Positions 59,775 to 64,000 of a DNA stretch of 64,000 nucleotides are shown here, piece after piece; the first letter of the stretch is position 1; every line of letters begins with the position of its first letter. The stretch covers positions 2,011,235 to 2,075,234 of the forward strand of contig WBMW01005542.1 in the NCBI GenBank assembly GCA_013396635.1, written 5' to 3'. This stretch comes from Penelope pileata (taxonomy: Eukaryota; Chordata; Aves; Galliformes; Cracidae). The translations under genes and the position numbers were made by a program. The notes below the pieces were generated by a model. The model was not told where the DNA came from. It worked only from the letters and a program-made list of their open reading frames with translations, and made no database searches.

Positions 59775-62700
59775 CAAACACAAAAGCAAACCCACAGATT
59801 TCAAGAGCAGAAGTACCTTTAGTGTTTAGTCTGATCTATGCCTGCATGTCTGAGGATTTCAACACATAATTTTAGAAAGCAACAAGACCCTGGATACACA
59901 AAGGTGTATATCTTAATAAGATGTCTTTATTTAAAGACTTTAAGAGTAGAAAACTCTACCCCATGCATAGGTGAGTACTGGCAACTACTCATCACTTTTT
60001 AAAAATGTTTCTTTCCGGAGGCTGTGTATTTAGATTAAGTTTCCAACACATTGACTTCTTCCTATGAAAAATCACATCCCTACTTGGCAGTTACAAGCCA
60101 AGGTTCTTTGTTTAATCGTGCCGTGGTCCTATTTGATCTTCGAGCCACAGCTCCTATATGGTCCTTTACCTGCATCTTTTTCACTGTCAGTGCACTTGGA
60201 TTCCAGTTAACAGCAGGTAATGTGAAGTACAAACCACAGGAGGGAAGGAGTCTTTCTTCTTTGAACGCACTTGAGATCTGTACCTCTGAAGAGAATAGAA
60301 AGTTGTCCACTGATTTCAATAAGGCAGGATTTAAACCAATGGGTTTTTATACATAAGCAAAGGGGAGAAAGTCTGCAGAGGAGTACAAGTCAGGCCAGGC
60401 ACACATCTACTGGGATCAAAGTATTACTGCATTTTGCCAATCAAAGCAAGTGCTGGAAAGATGCATTCTTTGTTATCCAAAGTCTCAGCACTCTGTTAAC
60501 AGGATGCAGTGAGTTACTGCAGTGAACAATTAACTTAAACTTTTGTTAAATCCAAGTCCAACAGAAGGCCAGTGAAGTAAGTGTGAAAGCAACTGCAACC
60601 CTCTAGGGCTATAATGCTATGATGTACCCAAAGGACTTAGGAAGCGCTTAGATTTTCGGTGCCAATGATGATACAAACAAGCTTTTCTTTCTAAGAAGAC
60701 ATCCAAACACAAGACAGGTAGAGCTACTGGGGTTCTCATGGTGCTTCGATGCTTGAAAAGTGTTCATAGGGCTATCACAAACCACCTTAATCGTATGGAG
60801 GAATATATAAGGAGGAAGTTGCTTCCCTTGCAACAGTATCAATGAGGAATACTAAACCTGCAATGATCCAGGATTTTTCCTAACCCCTGCCTACCTCAAC
60901 TCTTTAAACCTGGGGTCACTGCAACATCCTCAATGTGTTTTATTAAATCAGGAAATCTAATCACCACTTTGTTTTACCTGTTCAACTCTAAAATGCTTTG
61001 TTTCAGAAGTCATTTTGTTAAAAATGAATTGGAATCATTTTCTTCCAGAAATGTTTTCAGATTCCTTTCTAATCCAAAGGGACCTATGCTGTGTTGGCCT
61101 AGAGAGTGATATAGGCCATTAAGGAGAAGAGGAAAGGAGCAGAAATCATGGAGCCAGCTCCTGCCAAACCAAAGTGAAGCACACAGCAGGGAGGAAGACA
61201 GAAGTTGGCAAAGCTAATTGAAAAGAAAAAGCAGTCATCTGAGATTAAATGGTTCCCTTGACTTCAAAGGGAAAGATCTGCTTCTTTTTGAAAATGCAAA
61301 ACTTGTTTTTAGAATCTTTTTTAACTTTGTTTTAAAGGTGACATTTCCAGTAGAAAATATTGTTCTGAAACCAAATGTCACAAATATCTCAAATAAATAA
61401 AACATTGTGACATTCTTAAAACATTTCTCCCCTTCTTATCCAACAGGAACTAATCATGAAATTCAATAAAAATTCACAAATAGTGAAGTGGTTTTCTTAT
61501 TTACTCTTCAGCAAATAATTGTTTTGTTTTAACCCCAAATGTTCTAATGCTGTGTAACAGGGAAGAAGGAGCCAATTGTTCTTCCTCCCTGCTCCACAGA
61601 AGGAAAGCAAGTGCCAAAGAATAACCTGCTTTGCTGTTCCAGGGCTTGTGAAATGCAGTCTTTTCTCACTCTGTATAAATAGAGTTTGACCCCTCTTGGG
61701 AGATTGGACTTTGCAGGGGTTCATTAGTTTATTGGTTGTGACCATACTTCTGGCTGATTAGGATTTGAATGCAGCTCTCTATCACCACTCACCACTCACT
61801 AGATACATCATTTACAGTGCAGATGAAAGACAAGCCAAGAATATTCCTTCCTGGCACTCTTGAATTTACACAGGGTTTTCTGTTCAGGGAAATAAAATTC
61901 CCTCCTTCTTCAGCGTCAGATCTCACGAGGAGCAGCTGCCTTGGCAGAAACACTCAGCCTCCTGGGCAGCAAAAGCAGCAGAGTGGTTGTGCACTCTGCT
62001 CCAGGAAGAGGAGAAAACATGAACCAAGGCTGTATAGGATCACAGTGTCACGGGATGGAGAAGACCTACTAGGGCAACAAATCCAGATCTTCACAGTGGC
62101 AAACCACAGCTGTCTGCAGAGAGGACTCCAGAAGGTCTTCCCTGAGTTGTGTCTATCTCTGTAGCCTTCATCTCCGTATTGTCAGAGGAACAGCTGGATG
62201 AAGAGAGGCCAAATTTGGGGTGAAATCTGGAGGGAGACTAAGTCTGTTCGTTCATGTTGTTGTCTGGCTTTCCTTAACACATATATTGAGCTAACTTAGA
62301 CTTCCTTTTGGTTATATTGCACTGGTACAGGCTGTTGCCAAACACAACCCTTCCAGCTCCAGGTGCTGTGGGGGAATATGACGCCCTCCCAGGGTGTCCC
62401 TCTACAGTCACCAGCAGGTGGCTTCCGTCCCCATGGTTCAGATAACCAGGGCAAAACCAATATTCCAGCAAGCTCTATGAGAGGCAATGAGATGGTTTTT
62501 CACTGAGCCAGCACGGGCAGGTTCCTCTGAGGAGCAACAGATCCTCCAGCTAGCAGCCATCTGCTGAGGGGACATCTGTCCATGAACACAGAGGTGCATG
62601 GCAGAGGGTGCTCCAGCAGGGAGCTAAGTGGGAAAGACAATTGTCTTCTCCATCAGCAGTGTTCTGCTCAGCTCATTCATTACAGAGTAACATGGTCCCT

Positions 62701-63550
62701 GCTCAGTGCCCAGTATCCCTGCTTGTTGCCACCACAGGCCTGCACAGCACTCTGTCATATCTCCAGATTCCATACTGCAGCTCTAAGCAGGAAAGAAAAG
62801 AGCCTTCTTCTGACTTGTGCTGTGTGCTTGGCTGCATGGACTTGTATTCCCATCTGAGTGCCATTCACCTGTGATTAAGCCACATGTATTATACTCAGTC
62901 CTTACATTACTTAAATAATTCTAATATTGCTCAGACTTGCTAGGGCTACTGTGTACCCTCTGTGAACTTTGCTCAGTGATTGTCCCCAGGCACAACACAG
63001 CAGAGAGCTCTGCAAAACTTTCAGGGACAGGTCAAAGCTGCCGCAAGAAGTCAATGCTCCTCAACAAATCTTTTCTTTCTGTAGAGATCCCATGAACTTG
63101 TGGCGCTGTTTTCCTAGCGCAGGAGTGGTACCAGATGGGGTCAACAATGCTCCAGCCCCACTGACTGTGACCGCTAACATCTGATGAAAGACCTTTCCAC
63201 TTGTGGTGGAAAGAGGAAGGAACTGATGTGAAAGGGAGAGAAAAGTGCAAAACCTCCCTCCTTTTATGCATGTCTCCATTTGAAATATCAAGACAGGTTT
63301 CCTACTGTAATTAATATTCTTTCTATGTCTTCAATTTGAAATTGAAATTGAAATAGAGAAGTGTACAGGATAGTTCTTAAAACATAATCCATATCAGGAA
63401 TAGCTACATTCTGTGTATGCAACCTGCTCTTCACATCTCACTATGTTAAATAAGTATTCCAAGAAAGGGCAGCAAAACACTCAGACAATTGTCCTATCCG
63501 ATAACCTGCACAAGAGAAAGAGTTCTGTTCTGCCTTCAACGAAGGGACAA
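59775..63550. other. Unique non-coding stretch
   Basis: No supported gene. The 131-codon frame 61769-62164 (+) has no recognisable family. GC content rises somewhat between about 61,900 and 62,900. Confidence 0.45.
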
Positions 63551-63650
63551 AGAATAGAATAGAATGGAATAGAATGGAATAGAATGGAATAGAATGGAAT
63601 AGAATAGAATAGAATAGAATAGAATAGAATAGAATAGAATAGAATAGAAT
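63551..63650. repeat. (TAGAA)n / (TGGAA)n pentamer array
   Basis: AGAATAGAAT is followed by four repeats of the ten-base unit AGAATGGAAT, then about ten pure AGAAT units, running directly into the CR1 tail to the right. On the minus strand this is the ATTCTATTCT-type extension of a CR1 3' end. Confidence 0.95.
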
Positions 63651-64000
63651 CATTCAAAGAATCACAGAATCAAAGAATATTCTGAATTGGAACAGACCCA
63701 CAAGGATCACTTCTGAGAGCATTGTCCAAACACTTCTTAAACTCCACCAGGCTCAGTGCCATGCTCGGGGGGAGCCTGTTCCGGTGCCTGACAACCCTCT
63801 GGTGAAGAACTTTTTTCTAACACCCAACCTGACCCTCCTCTGACACAGCCCCATGCCATTCCCCCGGGTCCTGTCACTGTCCCCAGAGAGCAGAGCTCAG
63901 CGCTGCCCCTCCGCTCCCCTCGTGAGGAAGCTGTGGGCCTCAGCCTCCTCTTCTCTGGGCTGAACAAATCAAGGGATCTCAGTTGCTTCTTATGTGTCTT
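63651..64000 (-). mobile_element. CR1 LINE, minus strand, cut by window end
   Basis: The reversed CR1 3' region runs through CAAAGAATCACAGAATCAAA, CAGACCCACAAGGATCACTT, CCCTCTGGTGAAGAACTTTT, CTGTCACTGTCCCCAGAGAG and CTCCGCTCCCCTCGTGAGGA. On the minus strand the frame begins MFSPEKRRLR (about 63938-63967), the conserved LFSLEKRRLRGDL region of CR1 ORF2. It then continues with frame-disrupted coding remnants. Same broad subfamily as 27131-27688. Continues past the window. Confidence 0.95.

Noticed and set aside
62040..62080. GGATCACAGTGTCACGGGATGG as another reversed CR1 tail
   Set aside because: Only about 20 bases resemble the CR1 terminus and the expected TTGGAAGGG and CCAACCCCC blocks do not follow.
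61769..62164. 131-codon plus-strand frame
   Set aside because: No family recognised and no splice or promoter context; length is within chance for 64 kb in six frames.
63551..63650. Possible CRISPR-like or satellite array
   Set aside because: Uniform five-base units without unique spacers in an animal genome; a simple microsatellite next to a CR1 tail.
63441..63653. Minus-strand frame with repeated ILFYS units
   Set aside because: It is the translation of the AGAAT pentamer array, not a repeat protein.

Overview
The window reads as non-coding nuclear DNA from a bird. The evidence is the repeat content. Most recognisable elements are CR1 LINE fragments, several of them ending in the typical CR1 3' tail of ATTCTATG/ATTCTGTG-like octamers (seen as CATAGAAT repeats when reversed). 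The CR1 copies at 27131-27688 and from 63651 to the window end resemble CR1 subfamilies I know from galliform birds, but the species itself is inferred. I recognised no functional protein-coding exon, rRNA, tRNA or CRISPR array. The open frames are short and mostly repeat remnants or chance frames, so the window looks like an intergenic desert or the inside of a very large intron.

Layout. 1-911 is unique DNA with two small perfect hairpins. 912-1934 is an old plus-strand CR1 that keeps the end of the endonuclease region, the linker and the 3' end, but has lost the reverse transcriptase core. 7480-8259 is a minus-strand CR1. It abuts at 8260 a decayed hAT (Charlie-like) DNA transposon (8260 to about 9690) whose BED-finger/transposase gene is still readable in pieces. 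From about 9.7 to 23.9 kb the DNA is mostly unique, with one faint CR1 trace near 12.45 kb. Short minus-strand CR1 pieces lie at 23921-24105, 48016-48124, 48196-48455 and 53735-53903. A plus-strand piece lies at 41467-41675, and very old plus-strand reverse-transcriptase fossils lie near 32.9, 33.8, 39.0 and 52.6 kb.

The most striking structure is a direct duplication. Positions 26796-28935 and 28937-31076 are 2,140-base copies in tandem, joined by the only N in the window (28936). I found two single-base differences between them. Each copy carries the same pair of oppositely oriented CR1 fragments. This pattern fits an unmerged contig overlap in the assembly better than a true duplication, although a very recent real duplication is possible.

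The right end holds two 50-52 base tandem units, each ending in a run of about 25 A (59673-59774), and a 100-base TAGAA/TGGAA pentamer array (63551-63650) that directly abuts the 3' tail of a minus-strand CR1 running off the window. Nothing here forms an operon or pathway. The transposon remnants are independent, inactive insertions of different ages.
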